Origin: Casuarina equisetifolia
Taxonomy: Eukaryota > Streptophyta > Magnoliopsida > Fagales > Casuarinaceae
Assembly (NCBI GenBank): GCA_028551475.1
Contig: CM052362.1
Location: forward strand, 17,652,021-17,716,020
Length of the DNA: 64,000 nt
Direction of reading: 5' to 3'
The notes under the pieces are model-generated. The model was not told the origin of the DNA, searched no databases, and was given only the letters and a program-made list of their open reading frames with translations. Made by a program: the position numbers and the translations under genes. Shown in pieces: positions 48,084 to 61,831 of the stretch (positions are counted from its first letter, which is position 1; the number at the start of each line of letters is the position of its first letter).

Positions 48084-49639
48084 ATTACCACGACACAAGT
48101 CTTCCACCATTTTAATTCATGCCATTCCGTACGACACTTGGAATACAGGGATGTTAATGGGATAATTTGTGAGATACTGAATTATCACAGGACACCTGGA
48201 ATCAGAGCCGACTAAGTTTTAAACTAATGCATCAGCCCTGTTTTTGTAGTTGCTTCACAGAGGTGCCCCGACCAAGTGCCCATTACAGACGTTTGTGGTG
48301 CTTAAAGATATTTTTTCCTTCTCGTGCTGCATTCGAAAGAGAAAAAGTGGCTATACTGGTTCTTTGTTGCATTCTTTTTGCCAGATCCTAGCCGTCAAGC
48401 TGATACCAGGCAACAATGAAAAATGTGAGTTCATCCTCTTCGAATCGAGCTCAAATTTTAGCTTGACCTTTCGTAGGTGCCTTATTTGGCAGTAGAATCA
48501 GTTAAGCTGGCATATCCCACTAACCTCTTTGTTGTTGGGTTTTACCTCATGTATGTATGGGTGGTTGGACGATGTTATTAGTCATGTTCGGTTGTGGAGT
48601 TTGACAAATGCATCAGATATGAGGATCTGCAATCTTCTCACTCAATCTCTCTCTCTCTCTCTCTCTCTCTCTGAGAAAAAACGAAAGAAAACAATCTTGC
48701 TTGTTTTTGTTTTTATATTTTGGCTTGTTGATTGCGTAACGCACGATGGAAGTGATACGCGAACAGTTTAGGTAGGATAGCCTCCAACAATGTAAAGCAG
48801 GTGTTATTTCCATTATGGGGGCATGTACGGGTCCATAAAGAGCTGCTGCCTGCACAATCCCATTAGGAGGACCGGATGTAAACCAGGCTGCCTCGCCAAA
48901 AGACTTCAACGATGATCTTGTATCCCGTAGGAATCCAGGTTGGGATTTGCTTAGACTCTCAAGAGGAAGCTCTTTACCCTCATTGGCTTATTGAGAAACC
49001 ACATTCATCGAATCAGCAGTTTAAAATGGATGCTTAGTTTTGTTGCTAGTGCAATCTCTAGAGCATTCTGAGTGAAGCGAGAACCATACCACACGATTGA
49101 GGGAAACTATAAATCCTTGTGCGACGATGATATGAAAAGCATGAGATCAAGGCTGCCAATGGAACATTGTTTCCTCTAATTGGGCTGTGACACAAAAATT
49201 GGCCTTCTCTCTAATCTCTGCTCGCTAGTCTGGATGAGAGTAACTAAAAAGATGAATTGATAACCAAAAACATAGAAGAAAAGAGGGGAAACGGGAGCAT
49301 GGCTCTAGGGTGCGCATGCTTGCAGGAGTCTGCACCAAACGTACAACTCAACGTCCTCTCTCCACAAGCAAGAACAATTCAACGAATGGAAATTTTATTT
49401 AGGAGGTTTAAAAAGCTTGGATGAAGCAGAACTTTCAGTGAAAAATAGAAACATCCGTAGCCTAAACGTCGTATTTATTTACGTTGTATTTGTATTGTGA
49501 ATTACGCTAAACGTTGTCGTGTTCAGCAACTTTCATTTGTGGCTTAAATGGCGTTGTTTTGGACAAGCTATTGAAAGGCTTGGGGAGGGTGATTAGATAA
49601 TTTAGGCTTTATTTCTCTTTATCCTTAACTTAGGATGTA
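48084..49639. other. DnaJ 3' UTR and intergenic DNA
   Basis: Holds a (CT)n microsatellite at about 48646-48672. A minus-strand stretch 48780-48950 reads as an uninterrupted exon-like peptide (SFGEAAWFTSGPPNGIVQAA) that I do not recognise. Otherwise nothing seen. Confidence 0.5.
48646..48672 (+). repeat. (CT)n microsatellite
   Basis: Uninterrupted alternating CT downstream of the DnaJ stop. Confidence 0.9.
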
Positions 49640-49790
49640 TTGCTTGGTGTCAAGTTATTGATAAATCAAGGATACAAGGTGATGTTTGAGAAAGGATGTT
49701 GTCATATAATTGATTGTAGTGTGGAAGAAATAGAAGATGTTAGGTTGATACGTCAAGCCTAACATACAAGGACAATGTGTTGAAAATGAT
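49640..49790 (+). mobile_element. Possible Ty1/copia fragment (pre-integrase region)
   Basis: The translation around 49645 (LLINQGYKVMFEKGCCHIID) resembles the segment before integrase in copia polyproteins. Short, broken, old; low confidence. Confidence 0.3.
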
Positions 49791-52170
49791 ACTAAAAAAA
49801 AATCCTTTATGTTGTCAGTGTTAGTTTAATTTTTGTTGGGTTTATTGATGTGGGTTTATATTAATAAATTTAGAATTGATCTAATAAAGTAAAACAAATA
49901 ATTTCTTAATAATTAAAATATGAACTTACTAGTGTAAGCTAACTTACCAAATAAGACTATGATAAGTTAGACCTATTAGGTATCATATAAAGAATAAGTT
50001 AGGTTTTATCCTTTAGCTTTGTACATATAGTACCATAAAAAATAGTATTATAGCAATTTTTTTATTTTTGATAACTTGTCTCTCTTATTTGAAGATTATA
50101 TTTTGCATTTGAGGATCTTTATAATGGATTAAAAGAATAATATATTTTTCTTAATTTCTCATTTAATCTTGTTTATAGTATGATATTTTAAATCTAACTA
50201 TAAAATCTTGATTTTTCTTGTATCTCTAGAGAAATATTATCTCTTACATGTAATATTAGAACAATTATATGCCAAATCTAAGATCCAGATCTAATTTTGA
50301 TAAAATGATATTTATAATTTTTCAATCCAAAATATAGTTTCATTTTTCATATAATTGAAAAATGTACACATATGACACCGTGCTTTCAAAGCTGTTGTTG
50401 GTAAAAGAGATAATTTGTTACATGTATCTTTATACCTATATACTACAATTGTAAAGAGATACACGACACCGAAATTAATGAAGACAAGATGGTTAGTAAG
50501 ATGCTATGAAGTATCAAGCCGCGTGTGGTTGGGCTGCGTTGGCTTACACATATTTGTTCTTTTTGTATTTGTCTCATTGGCATCTAACGCAGAGGAAAAT
50601 GTGGATTTTTTTAGATCCGTACATTTTGGTGTGTTGAATAGACCAAAATTCAGAGCAGATTTGTACAAATTTGGACCTGCCGCAGTCATGGGCCAACCAT
50701 GTTGGTGGTCAACAACTGTTGGTGCCAGCGGTGGTAAAATGCCTGGGTCGATAAATTTGGGTGTTGTCGGCATGAGGTAACCTAGATTATTTTGGTTTCC
50801 CATCATAGTGGCCCTTGTCGGCCATTTATCGCCATCAACGATGAGACCTTGTGGGTCTATTAGCGCCAATCCATGAGGATTGAACAAGATCATAGATTGA
50901 AAATCAAAACGAGCGAATCATTTGTGATTTGTTTGGGTTGAACGCGACTCGTGTGAAAGGATCGCAACATGGTTTGGATCAAACCGACCTAATCCAAGTT
51001 AACCCGACCGGATCTTAGTCAACCGATCTAGTCAACAGTTAACCTGATTAGAATTTTAGGGAGGCGCCTAAAGGTGCGTGAGAAGTCTGATTTGGACGCC
51101 AATTGGACAACATTTTCATTAGGAAATTCTGATCATTTTGGTATATACTTTTGATTTTTAAATACTGCACAAGTTAGTTTTTGGCAATTTAATGCTTATG
51201 GAGCATGTATGAATATTTGTTAAATCATATTTAATGATGTTTTATGCTGTGATATGAATGTGTCATGTGACAATAATTATATATAGTTTGTCGTTATATT
51301 TTTAATGCATTTAAATGTGAATATAGAGAATTTACATAATTGTTTTAGCATATTCTGAGTCATGAATTAGCATACTTAATGTTATAATATATTTATATAA
51401 TTATAGCATTTAGTATACACTCATTATAGTTATTTGATATGTAATTAAAACTCCTAGTCTATTAAGTCCAAATTATGTACTAAGGATTATAAGTTACACA
51501 AAGTATATCCTACAATATAAGAAAATTTCATAATCTAATTGAGTTGTTTGGTCTCATGTGATGAAGGGATGTCTTTAGTTCTATTATGTAGTCATAGTCA
51601 TAGTCATACTCTCAAAATAGATAATTGTATGTTGAAATATGAAGGGATACATACAAAATATGTATGAGTATGGAATAATTGGATTGACCTATAGACCCAA
51701 AGGTGGTGGATTATAAATATTATAATATTTTCATGGTTACTACTATGTGGAGATTTTATAATTATATGTCATGTATTATGTTCAAAGGTGTTTATATAAA
51801 AATGTGTATAAACTCTCTTATAGTATGTTCATATGGTTTTAAACTCATAACATATTCACATTAATAACCTTGTGTTGGTTTTAATTTAGTCATCTTTTTT
51901 GTCAATAAAAACCTAATTATAATTGAGATTTCACGTGAGATCTAACTCTTAAAGTAGAAGGAAGACATAAAGTTTTCAATGAAAATGACATATGTCAGTT
52001 TTGCCTTAATTATGGATAAACCAACAAATGACATTGAATAAAGTAGTGAGGATGATAAGTTGGTACATACTACATGTTGAAGAGTAGTTGCATTTATATA
52101 TTGTCCATGAGGGGGTCAACTTAGAATTATTGCATTACTAAGGAATTTATGTATTTAGTGAGATTAAGGT
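49791..52170. other. AT-rich intergenic DNA, probably retroelement-derived
   Basis: No gene recognised. Open frames on both strands near 50415-50893 overlap each other and match no family I know. A direct repeat-like ATAGTCATAGTCATAGTC sits near 51590. Confidence 0.5.
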
Positions 52171-53090
52171 ACTTTGTCACATTAAATACTCTAATAAAAA
52201 ATTTTGCTACATTTTACTAAAGTTTGATGGTTATAAAGGTATTAATAACCACATTAGGAGGTTGATAGATTATCGAATCAATTTCTAATGCTAGCAAAGA
52301 TAAATGTTAAAATTCCATACTTGTAAGGTTACTTACAACACCACCAAAGATTTTGAGTCATCTAGCAGAGTGTTAGGAGTTAAAGAGAGCATCCTTTAAG
52401 GATGATAGTGATTGTTACTTTTTATATAAAAATAATGGTCATATGAAGAAAGACTATAATAAACATAAGACTTGGTTGTTAAAGCGTAAGCATGAAGACA
52501 ATAGTTCTTTAACATTTATTTGTCAATCCAATTTCTCTAAAACCCCATCTAATTCTTGGTGGATAGGTACTAGTATAACTAATTATGTTACTTTTATCAT
52601 TCATGGATTTATAAATAGAAGGAAGCCAAATAAAGATGAACTAACACTTATAAATGAAAATAATGAACAAAGTGGACATAGAATTCATGAAAGATATGTT
52701 AATTCTATATTCTAGTTTTTCAAATGCTATTGAAAAATATTTTTTAACATATCATTTTTGAAGGATTTAGTTTTTATTTTTTAGTTTTGGACAAACGTAA
52801 TAATTTTTTTGAGGTAGAGATCTTTATGGTTGATTTGTCAATTTAATATTACCACATTTTGTCTTGTGGGTTGTATAGATTGTGTTCAGCTCCCAATGAT
52901 ATATCTTTTTTCTCTTTTAATGTAGAGAAATTATTCCTAAAAGACTTCTATTTAAGGAATGGTCTTGTACATTATAACATAAAATGCTTGGTCACATCTC
53001 TAAAAAGAGTAGAAACACCGATAAAGTTTAACAATTATTCTACTCTTAAAGGTGATTCAACAACAACCATTCAATTAAATTTCTATACTA
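52170..53090 (+). mobile_element. Broken Ty1/copia retrotransposon fragment A
   Basis: Parts in order: gag-like text, a degenerate zinc knuckle (CYFLYKNNGHMKKD), protease-region text (SNSWWIGTSITNYV) and pre-integrase text (GLYRLCSAPN). The family is plant copia. Broken in several places and highly AT-drifted, so old. No LTRs identified. Confidence 0.7.
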
Positions 53091-53299
53091 AATTGGATTG
53101 CTGCCTCACTCCTATCACATCCTCTAATTGCCACATTCAGTCTTAACAGAATTAGAGAGCTCATACATTTTCTCAACTTAAAGATTTTAAGCAAACAAGG
53201 TCACCAATTTCCATCTTTTTGCTGATATGCCTCCAAACTCATTCCAAAAGTCATGAGTCCCAAGTCTTTCATTATGAATAGATTCATTAATGCCATCCA

Positions 53300-56220
53300 T
53301 CCATAGATAAGATATGAATTCTAGAAAGATAAATATTAAATCAAGTTTATAAAAGATTAAAGATAAGATAATATCTCTAGAAGATAGAAGAAGTGTTATA
53401 GAAGGACTTTAGAAGATAGATGAAGAGGTTCAGAAGCTTTTATATAAATAGACTAGTAGCTAGAGTGAAGGATCTAAGAATCAAGAAAATTTAAGTAATT
53501 TTACTTATTAGACTTTAAGTAGTTCTCTTGTGAATTAGCTTTTAAAGTGTTCTTTAATATTTTCTAATGTTTTTGAGATTACTATATGTTGAAAATATTG
53601 TTTATTGTTATTACCATTAATTGGCCCACGTGCTGTAAAGCTCTTCACTATTCATAGTTACTGTAGATCAAATCATTCTTTAAGAGCAAAATTATGTGCT
53701 TTTCAACCTTAGACGTTTTTCTATGTAGTCTTTTCAAATCTATAAAAGCAATTTCATCGTTTATGCTTCAATATGTTTCTTAACATGGTATCATAACCAT
53801 GTTCGTCTTATAATCCTAAATTTCTTTCACGTTTCTGTAACTACATTCCTACATTCGAATTGCACTTCTTTCTGGCATTTTGTTGAACACCTATTGTGCA
53901 GCCATTCATCCACCATTATACTTGAATACGTGGACACCAACCACAACCTCAACCACCACCAGAACAGTTGTCGTTGCACTAGGCACCATTCTCACACGCG
54001 TCATTGCTCTCATGGGCATTTGGGTAATCCAAGTTCTACTCCCTTAGTTCAACCCAACGATGCTTTCTACCTTGATCCAAACAAGCAAACTGGTGTCATG
54101 ATCATCTTAGCTAAGCTGTTAGGAGTCAAGAACTATGCCTTTAGGGCAAGAGATATAAAGCACTCTCTATTTAGGAAGAACAAAATTGGGATTGTTAACC
54201 CGAATGTGAAGCAACCAAAGCTTGATTCACCTCTTCACCCCTTTTGGGAACGTTGCAGTGGGGCGGTCCTTTCTTGGATCTTCTCATTTGTGGCCCCAGA
54301 AATTTACAAAACCTTTACCTATTTGTTTGATGCAAGGCATGTATGGAACCATCTCCAAGAAAAATTTCTGTGTCAGCAAAAATGAGGTTTGTATTGTCTA
54401 ATGTGACCTAGCTAATGCCAAACAATATGGCAAATTGGTCAATAACTACATCTATTAATTGGAAGATCTTTGGAATCGTTATGATTCCTATGTTGTTATT
54501 CTCTATTCATGACTAATAAAGGATTTTGATTTTTGTTGTTTTCAAGAAGCCGACAAGCTAATTGAGTTCCTAAACGGTCTTGACAACTGTTACTTGGCAA
54601 CCTATTCTCAGATTCAGAACACTTAGCCCTTTTTGACCTTCCCTAAGGCTATTGGTATGATCTAAGAAGAGGAAAACATCCTTTGTCCAACCAAAATTTG
54701 GTGAGTAAACTTGCATTCGCGCTTAAGTCGAGTCTGAATCTTAGGTTAGAGCACCCCACGGGCAGGCCTTTCTCATGGACTCCCTTTGGGCCTTGAACAC
54801 ATTAGGCCCTATACTGTGCATGTGGGCCACTATTCTAAACCAAGAGGCGTGCATAACTTTGGACGGGCTTTTTTGCGCAATTCACATATTGGGCAAGCCC
54901 AACGCGTTGATTCACCTAAAGTCCACATGGGGTCTGCTGATATGAAGGTCATGAATGGGACTTCACCCATTGTGGTAAACGGGGCCATACCTATGATGAA
55001 TGTTTAATGCTCACCAAATGCAAGCATTGTGGAATTCTTGGGCATTCCAAAGCAAAATGCTATTGACTTCATGGCAAGCCTAAGGATAAAGGCAAGCAAA
55101 AATCGAGTCCACGCTGCTCTATAAACAACTCCGTTACAGAGGAGATTTCAAGTGACAAGTCCACTTTCTCCAAGGATGACAGGGAGCTGATAATGTCTAT
55201 TCTTCATAAGAAAAAGCCACGCATTACTAGTTCAGCTCGTGGGGCAGGAGGCAGCACTACTCATGTTGCAAGTACATCTGCCAAACACCATAATTATTTA
55301 CGTTGGCTTGTAGACTTAGGTCATATCATGGGCAATTTCACATGTCTAATATTTCCACAGTCATGTAGTCATGAATATCGAACTATTAAACTCCCCAGTG
55401 GAAAATGCATTACCATTACCCATATAGGTTTAGTTGTTATTTAAGATAAATATTATTTGTATGATGTGCTTTATGCCCTTCATTCATTACTAATCTCTTG
55501 TCCATTACAAAATATACTAGAGATAGCCATTGTGTCATTACATTGCTTTCCCATTTCTACTTATTTCAAGACTTACGGACTAGGACAGTGACAGGGTATG
55601 ATAGAGTGAAGCATGACCTATATTATCTTTTGGATACTTTTAATAATGCATGTAATTCATAATTAACCAACTCTGTAGTAGATCATTTTGTATCTAGGAA
55701 GTTTAGCCATGTTAGTCAAACTTCTTCCACATCTACTACACAGTTGAATGGTGGTACTTCTACACTAATTGGGGAGGAAACATGGACAATTTCAAAAGCA
55801 TTACTGGGTTTGTTCTCTCATTTGGATCTGGGATAGTCTTCTGTAAGATGAGAGAGGAAGAGGAAACAATGCTTTCCTCAATGCAGGCAGAATTTACTGC
55901 TGCAGCAGCTGTATCGGATAATTTGCTGAGGTTGATCCGACTGAGTCATGAAACTAGAGCAGTGAAAAAGAAAGTTAATTTCATCTATAGCAATAATAGG
56001 ACGGTTGCACTTACATCCAAAGATGGAGACCAACACCGAAGACCTAAGTTTTCAGCTCTAAAGAATTTACACATCGGGGAAAGCTTGAAAAACAATGAAG
56101 TTGAGATCAAATGGTGCTTTGCTGTGGAACAAGTTGCAGACATTCCGGTTAAAGCTTTACCAAAGGATAAATTAGAGTTAATTAGGAAGAAAGTACGAGT
56201 TACTTTTAGCCTAGTTTTAA
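53300..56220 (+). mobile_element. Broken Ty1/copia retrotransposon B
   Basis: A primer-binding-site-like TGGTATCATAACC begins at 53786, directly after TAACA, which fits the end of a 5' LTR (LTR start uncertain, TATA-like TATATAAATAG near 53441). Internal parts: gag (about 53890-54390), zinc knuckle CKHCGILGHSKAKC (about 55020), protease region (about 55290) and RNase H (about 55780-56200, with EFTAAAAVSDNL). Clearly broken, with many breaks; no matching 3' LTR was seen. Less decayed than fragment A. Confidence 0.75.
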
Positions 56221-56359
56221 AATTAAAGTGGTTAAGAGAACTATGGCATATGATGAGGCCATGTTGCCAAGAAATGGATTCGCTGAGATTAGGTGTATCC
56301 TTCGTGATATTAGCTGTTTCTCAGAGAAAGTGCTGGAAACTGCACTAAGGCTTCGTAGG

Positions 56360-59300
56360 TCTTTTTTTTTTTTTTTTTGGGTCTGTTGCAGAGCCGCCCT
56401 TCACTGTAGGAGGTGCAGATCATGATGGACTGCTTGGAGAAAGGAGACGTTGCTGCAAAGATACTTTTTTTTTTTTATTTATTTTATTTCTTATGAAAGC
56501 TAAGTTGGGTTTATTTTGTGCTTTAAGTTGGACTGTTGTGTTGTATGGTGTTCTTTGTGCTGTTTTATGTTAGGCTTGTATTCTAAGACCCTTCATTGGT
56601 CACAATAGCACTCAATCTTCATGTTTGTATAATCACATTGTTTTACGTTTTTCATGTGAAACGGTCGATCAGGTAGCCTTTCTTGTTTTTCTTGACTCCG
56701 TTTCCTAAGATTTTCCATCATTCTTCACAAAGCACACAAATGAGCGATGAAGGACCAGAGATTTTCCAACTTAGAGGGCTGAACCGAGCTAATTCTGAGT
56801 CAAAATTCTCCATTGGTTGAGCTGCCATTCTAGTCGCCTTATCCCTGCCCTAGCCTACATTGGACGCAATTGACTTCCAACACCAAATCCCCAGACTAAT
56901 CTCTTCCCTAACGACAAAGTTATCTTAGCATCCGCTCATCACAAGCCCACCAAAGCAAGACTCGAGGTTCAAGCCCCATGTTTGTCTGCTAAAATTCTGC
57001 TCCCGTCAACTTTTTTCGACTTTTGTTGAGATTTCCCAGAGATTTAATCCGATTGAACGGTAAAAATAGGTTGGGTCTTTAGGAATGAGTGAGCTCCAAG
57101 GTTTGAATAAAAGAACAAGGACAACTTACAACCCATTTGCACGTGCACTCAATCTAGCTTCCGCCTACGTCCATGCAAAACATGAGACCAAGTGAAGTTG
57201 GTGGCCAAGGGAAGTTGGTGGCTAACCTCGGCAAATTTCAGAAAGTTAGTTCCCAGACTCTCTCCTCCACCTTCGTGAATGCCGCTGTCATGCACCAAGA
57301 GGCAACAAAAACCACCAAATATGCCCCTCATGGCGCCATGCGGCTTCATCTAATTTCTTTTTCTAAGGCGGCTTTAAGACTTCCTTTGGAGGGTAGGTGG
57401 TTGCCACCGTTTCGTTTGACTATTCTCTTCTTTCTAGAATAGGAGGTGACTTTGCTTGAAAACGTGCTATTAATCTTTTTGAAAATTAATTTGAAATATG
57501 AATGTGAACAAAACAAAAAGAGAAAAAATTGAGAATACTATATTGAAAATATATAAATTATATGATATTTAATCGTACAAAAAAGAAAATTGTTACTTAA
57601 TAAAGATATGAGTAGTGTATAAAGAGTGAACTTAATCATGATATATGAGTCTAAGTAATATCAAACAGGTTACACTTAACTTATATTGAAAGAATATGAT
57701 AATCTCACCCACTTAATATTTACCCAACATTAATAAGATATGACAATACCATTTACCTAACATCTACATAATAATGCCACCTATATGTTTTGAGAATGCT
57801 AGATTAATAAGAAATATTATATTCCTAAAGATTCTCAAATCTAGTATCACATAGTCAGTTGCTCTTTCCTGGTTTTAAGTACAAAGTGCCTGCAAGGTCA
57901 AATTACCTTGATCGTTGTGTAATTTACTAATGCTATGTTATCTGGGTCCCAGTTTGGAATACCACCGCCCCTCACAATTGATAGGACAGTTTTCTGTCCA
58001 TGTTTTCTTAAACTGGGAGATTCGGGAACTTGCTCCGTAGCCATGTTCTTTCCATGTTCTATCGACTGCTTATAAAATGCAGTGTCCATAGCAAGACGTT
58101 AGAAAATCTATGAATTCTTTTAATAAAAATTGGTAAATAAGTGAATAAAAAAAATCATAATTAATTTTAAACCAAAAAAGAAGAGATACTATTGTCCTAT
58201 TTAATAAAAAAGAAACATAAAAAAAAAAACTCATTCGGATACTCAAATCAAATCCTTCCTATGAAAAACCAAGGAAACCATACCGAGGAAATAAATATTA
58301 GCCTCGTGTTTAGAATTAAAATAAAAGAACCTCCCTAATCAGAGTCATTAACCTTGAGGGATGCCTAAACTACTATTCCTGAGCCTGGATGGCTGACCCT
58401 TGACCTTACCAGACGACCCTTTTAGGATATCCATAAACACCCGGTCGCATCCTTGGGGTCTAGAGAAGGTCTTCATCCTCCAACTTTCTTGTAAACATCA
58501 GGAACTTTGACACTGGAATGCGAATTCAAGCAGGAAAGAGTCCCAGCACCCTCTGTACTTGGCGCCTTTGTCGCTCTCACTTTGCTGCTCTGTCCCCGAG
58601 ATCTTTTTTTTTTTTTTTTTTTTTTCCCCCGTTTTTAACATTTCGTATTAGTATACTCAATGTCAGCTTCCTTATTCCGAGGTATTTTGAAAGATGCCTC
58701 TTTTCAATCGCATATTATAATTCTCACTCTGATCAGACATAAACAGGCTTATCATAGTCGGTGTTCCCCTGCCTGTCATAATTTTAATCCAAGGAGGATT
58801 TTGTTAAGGAAAATTTTGGTGTTGCATGTTGTACAGCACATACTCTGACAAGACACAACGTATAACAGTGGCAATTTATCTCAGAGTTGAAAGAATTTCC
58901 TAAAATAACGAGGCACGGAAGACAAACACTTGGTTTGATCTCAAAGTTAGTGAAACGAATGATAAAGTTGTACTGCTTGGTTGATGTGGGAAAGCCCAAG
59001 AATGTGGGATCTTGCTGGACTCCACTGGTCGGAGGAGGCTAGGGGCGGCGGCTAAAAAGCGTAGAGAGGAAGAATTAAAAGCCTAAACACACAACTGGAA
59101 GATTCAGAATGCTCCTAGCAAGGGTAGTTGTTCATAAGGCGCTCATGTATTTTGGGAAAGACTCGTGTTTACCTACCTAACAGGTTATCATGTACAGCAA
59201 AGTATATTTAAAAGGGACTCGTTTGTCAAAAGTCATGTCGTTTGTGAGAAAAGGGATCGCTAATCTGAAGAGAAGGTTTGTTGAGACTAAGGCGAACAGA

Positions 59301-59439
59301 GATTGGTAGCTTCTTCTCGGCCCTTGCGCGTGAGTTTTGGTCGTTGGGATTCTGTAGAACGGGACTGGTGGTTGGAGTATAGCGGAGCTCACAGTTAAAA
59401 ACACCGTGCCGTTCGACAGTGGAAGCACAAGGACTAAAA
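56360..59439. other. Intergenic region upstream of the TT12-like gene
   Basis: T-tracts at 56360-56379, 56466-56477 and 58604-58626. An exon-like minus-strand frame lies at 57907-58089 (separate entry). Nothing else recognised. The promoter and leader of the MATE gene lie in the last few hundred bases. Confidence 0.5.
57907..58089 (-). pseudogene. Unrecognised exon-like open frame, possible gene fragment
   Basis: From an ATG at 58089 the frame reads MDTAFYKQSIEHGKNMATEQ and on to an ATCAAG|GTAATT donor at 57906. Its balanced amino-acid composition and higher GC than the flanks suggest a former or partial exon. No partner exon was found on the minus strand. Family unknown; it could be chance. 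Confidence 0.25.
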
Positions 59440-61831
59440 ATGGCGGGGGAAGAGTGCCAGCCGTTGCTAACTGCGTTTGAATCACACGTTCCACTTTCGG
59501 AACTTAAATCAGAAGCTGTTGAAGAGTTCTTAGAACACAGGCCAGTGGCAGTCCGATGGTGGCTTCGGTTAGTGGGGTGGGAGTCAAGGCTCCTATGGCT
59601 TCTATCTGGGTCCTCTATCGTCGTTTCCTTGGGCAATTATCTGCTTTCTTTTGCGACCTTGACATTCGTTGGGCATTTGGGTTCCGTGGAGCTTGCAGGG
59701 GCATCAATAGCCAGCGTGGGAATTCAAGGCCTTGCTTATGGGATCATGGTAGGGTTTCTTCGCCAATATTTCTACACCACTCTTACCCTAGGATTAGTTT
59801 CTGTCAGGGCATGTTTCTGTCTATTTCACCTAAAAAAGTCCAAAAAAAAAAAAAAAAAGCCCTTACAAAATGTTTACGAAGAAGCTCAAAGGGCAAATTT
59901 CTCTCTCCCCCGAATCTGTTGGGGCCTTCCCAGAGACCTGCAACTCCTTTTCTTTGTCCCTGAGTGTATGCCTTAAATGACATGACAATGTCTTGCATAA
60001 TTGATGTTTTAAAGTCTGCTTTTGTAACCATTCTTTGTTGGAAAAACAGTTGGGCATGGCAAGTGCAGTGCAAACGGTGTGTGGGCAAGCATACGGGGCG
60101 AAAAGATTTGCGGCAATGGGTGTCATATGCCAAAGAGCGATCGTCTTGCACACCGGAGCAGCAATTCTTCTGACGATCCTTTATTGGTACTCGGGCCCAT
60201 TCCTCAAAGCCATTGGGCAATCAGAGGACATAGCTGAGTACGGCCAAATTTTTGCACGGGGTTTGATCCCTCAGCTCTATGCCTTTGCTGTAAGCTGCCC
60301 TATGCAGAGGTTCCTCCAAGCACAGAACATTGTGAATCCTTTGGCATACATGTCCGTGGGGGTACTCCTGTTGCACATTCTTCTCACATGGCTAGTGGTT
60401 TATGTGCTGGACTATGGACTTCTTGGGGCTGCTCTAACCCTAAGCCTATCTTGGTGGATTCTTTCTATTTTAAACGCAATATACATTCTTGCAAGCCCTT
60501 CTTGCAGAGAAACTTGGACTGGCTTCTCCGTGAAAGCCTTTACTGGAATTTGGCCTTATTTCAAGCTAACAATTGCTTCTGCAGTCATGCTGTGGTATGT
60601 CAAAAGTTTCGGCATCTCTCTCTTTCTCTCTCTATCTCCCTCTATCTCCCTGTCGTTCGTTCGGCTTGCGTATGGTTTTGTCTTTCTATGTCGCTATTGA
60701 TTTGAGCTTCGTCATATGTTAATCCAGTTTGGAGATATGGTACAGCCAAGGACTAGTGCTTATATCAGGGCTCCTCCCCAACCCAACAATCTCACTGGAC
60801 TCCATTTCGATCTGGTTTGTGCAAAAATCAAGTCTTTACCCTAATTTCTTCATCAGGATTATCATCTAACTTGTCAAAGCTCTGTAAATTTCAGCATGAA
60901 CTATCTGAATTGGGACATAACTACCATACTGGGTCTAGCTGCAGGAATCAGGTATGTGACCAATAATATTGCGGAGACTGGACTAGAAGTTCCCTTTGAT
61001 TTGTTCAGAAATTTCTTTAAAAGCCTATTTTCTGACAAGTTCTAAGGGAGTTGCAGTGTTCGAGTCAGTAATGAGCTTGGGGCAGGCAATCCCAGGGTTG
61101 CAAAATTTTCAGTATTCGTGGTGACGGGGACCAGCCTTCTGATCAGTATAGTTTTCAGTGCAATAGTCATGATCTTTCGGGTTGGAGTAGGTGAACTCTT
61201 CAGTAGCGACAGTGAGGTTCTTGAAGCAGTGTCTGAATTGGTACCCCTGCTTGCTATCTCTATCCTCTTAAACGGGGTTCAGCCTATCTTATCTGGTAAC
61301 ACTGAAAACATAGTAGCCTAGAACAGAACACGAATGAACCAGTTGCACCTCGCATCTAATCCTCACCTTCTGTGTTTGGACTTTCAGGTGTTGCAATTGG
61401 AAGCGGCTGGCAAGCTGTAGTGGCTTATGTGAACCTGACGTGTTACTATGTCATCGGCCTCCCCATTGGATGTGTTCTTGGCTTCAAAACAAGTCTAGGA
61501 GTAGTGGTAAGCAGAGTGTCTACACTGCAGTCTCCGGAGTAACTATTTTGCTTGATTTCTGATGAATCGGAATGTTTTTTCTGGCACTCTTAGGGGATAT
61601 GGTGGGGGATGATCATTGGAGTTTCTTGCCAGACACTGACTCTTATAATTATTACAGCCAGAACAAATTGGCAAGCCGAGGTATACACCTTTCTGCACTA
61701 AATCATCTTACCACAGCATCTCCACAATGCATCCGCTAACAATGATGCTTTTTCTGTAGGTTGAAAAGGCCATTGATCGCGTGCAGAAATCTGAAAATGA
61801 AGAGACCTTGAATCTGCTGACAAGCACCTGA
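59440..61831 (+). CDS. TT12: MATE transporter, TRANSPARENT TESTA 12 (DTX41) type
   Basis: Eight exons (59440-59748, 60050-60594, 60728-60814, 60895-60951, 61057-61295, 61388-61506, 61594-61680, 61760-61831) total 1515 nt, giving 504 aa, the usual MATE length. The start MAGEECQPLL and segments RWWLRLVGWESRLLW, LTFVGHLGSVELAGASIA, VQTVCGQAYGAKR, QRFLQAQNIVNPLAYMS, SVRVSNELGAGNPRVA and SGVAIGSGWQAVVAYVNL match TT12 closely from memory. TT12 is a tonoplast H+ antiporter that moves flavan-3-ol glycosides (proanthocyanidin precursors) and some anthocyanins into the vacuole, mainly in seed coat. About twelve membrane spans are expected. A related anthocyanin MATE is the main alternative. All introns are GT-AG. 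Confidence 0.93.

Noticed and set aside
50415-50893. Opposed open frames of 121 and 129 residues
   Set aside because: They overlap on opposite strands in probable retroelement-derived DNA and match no family I know.
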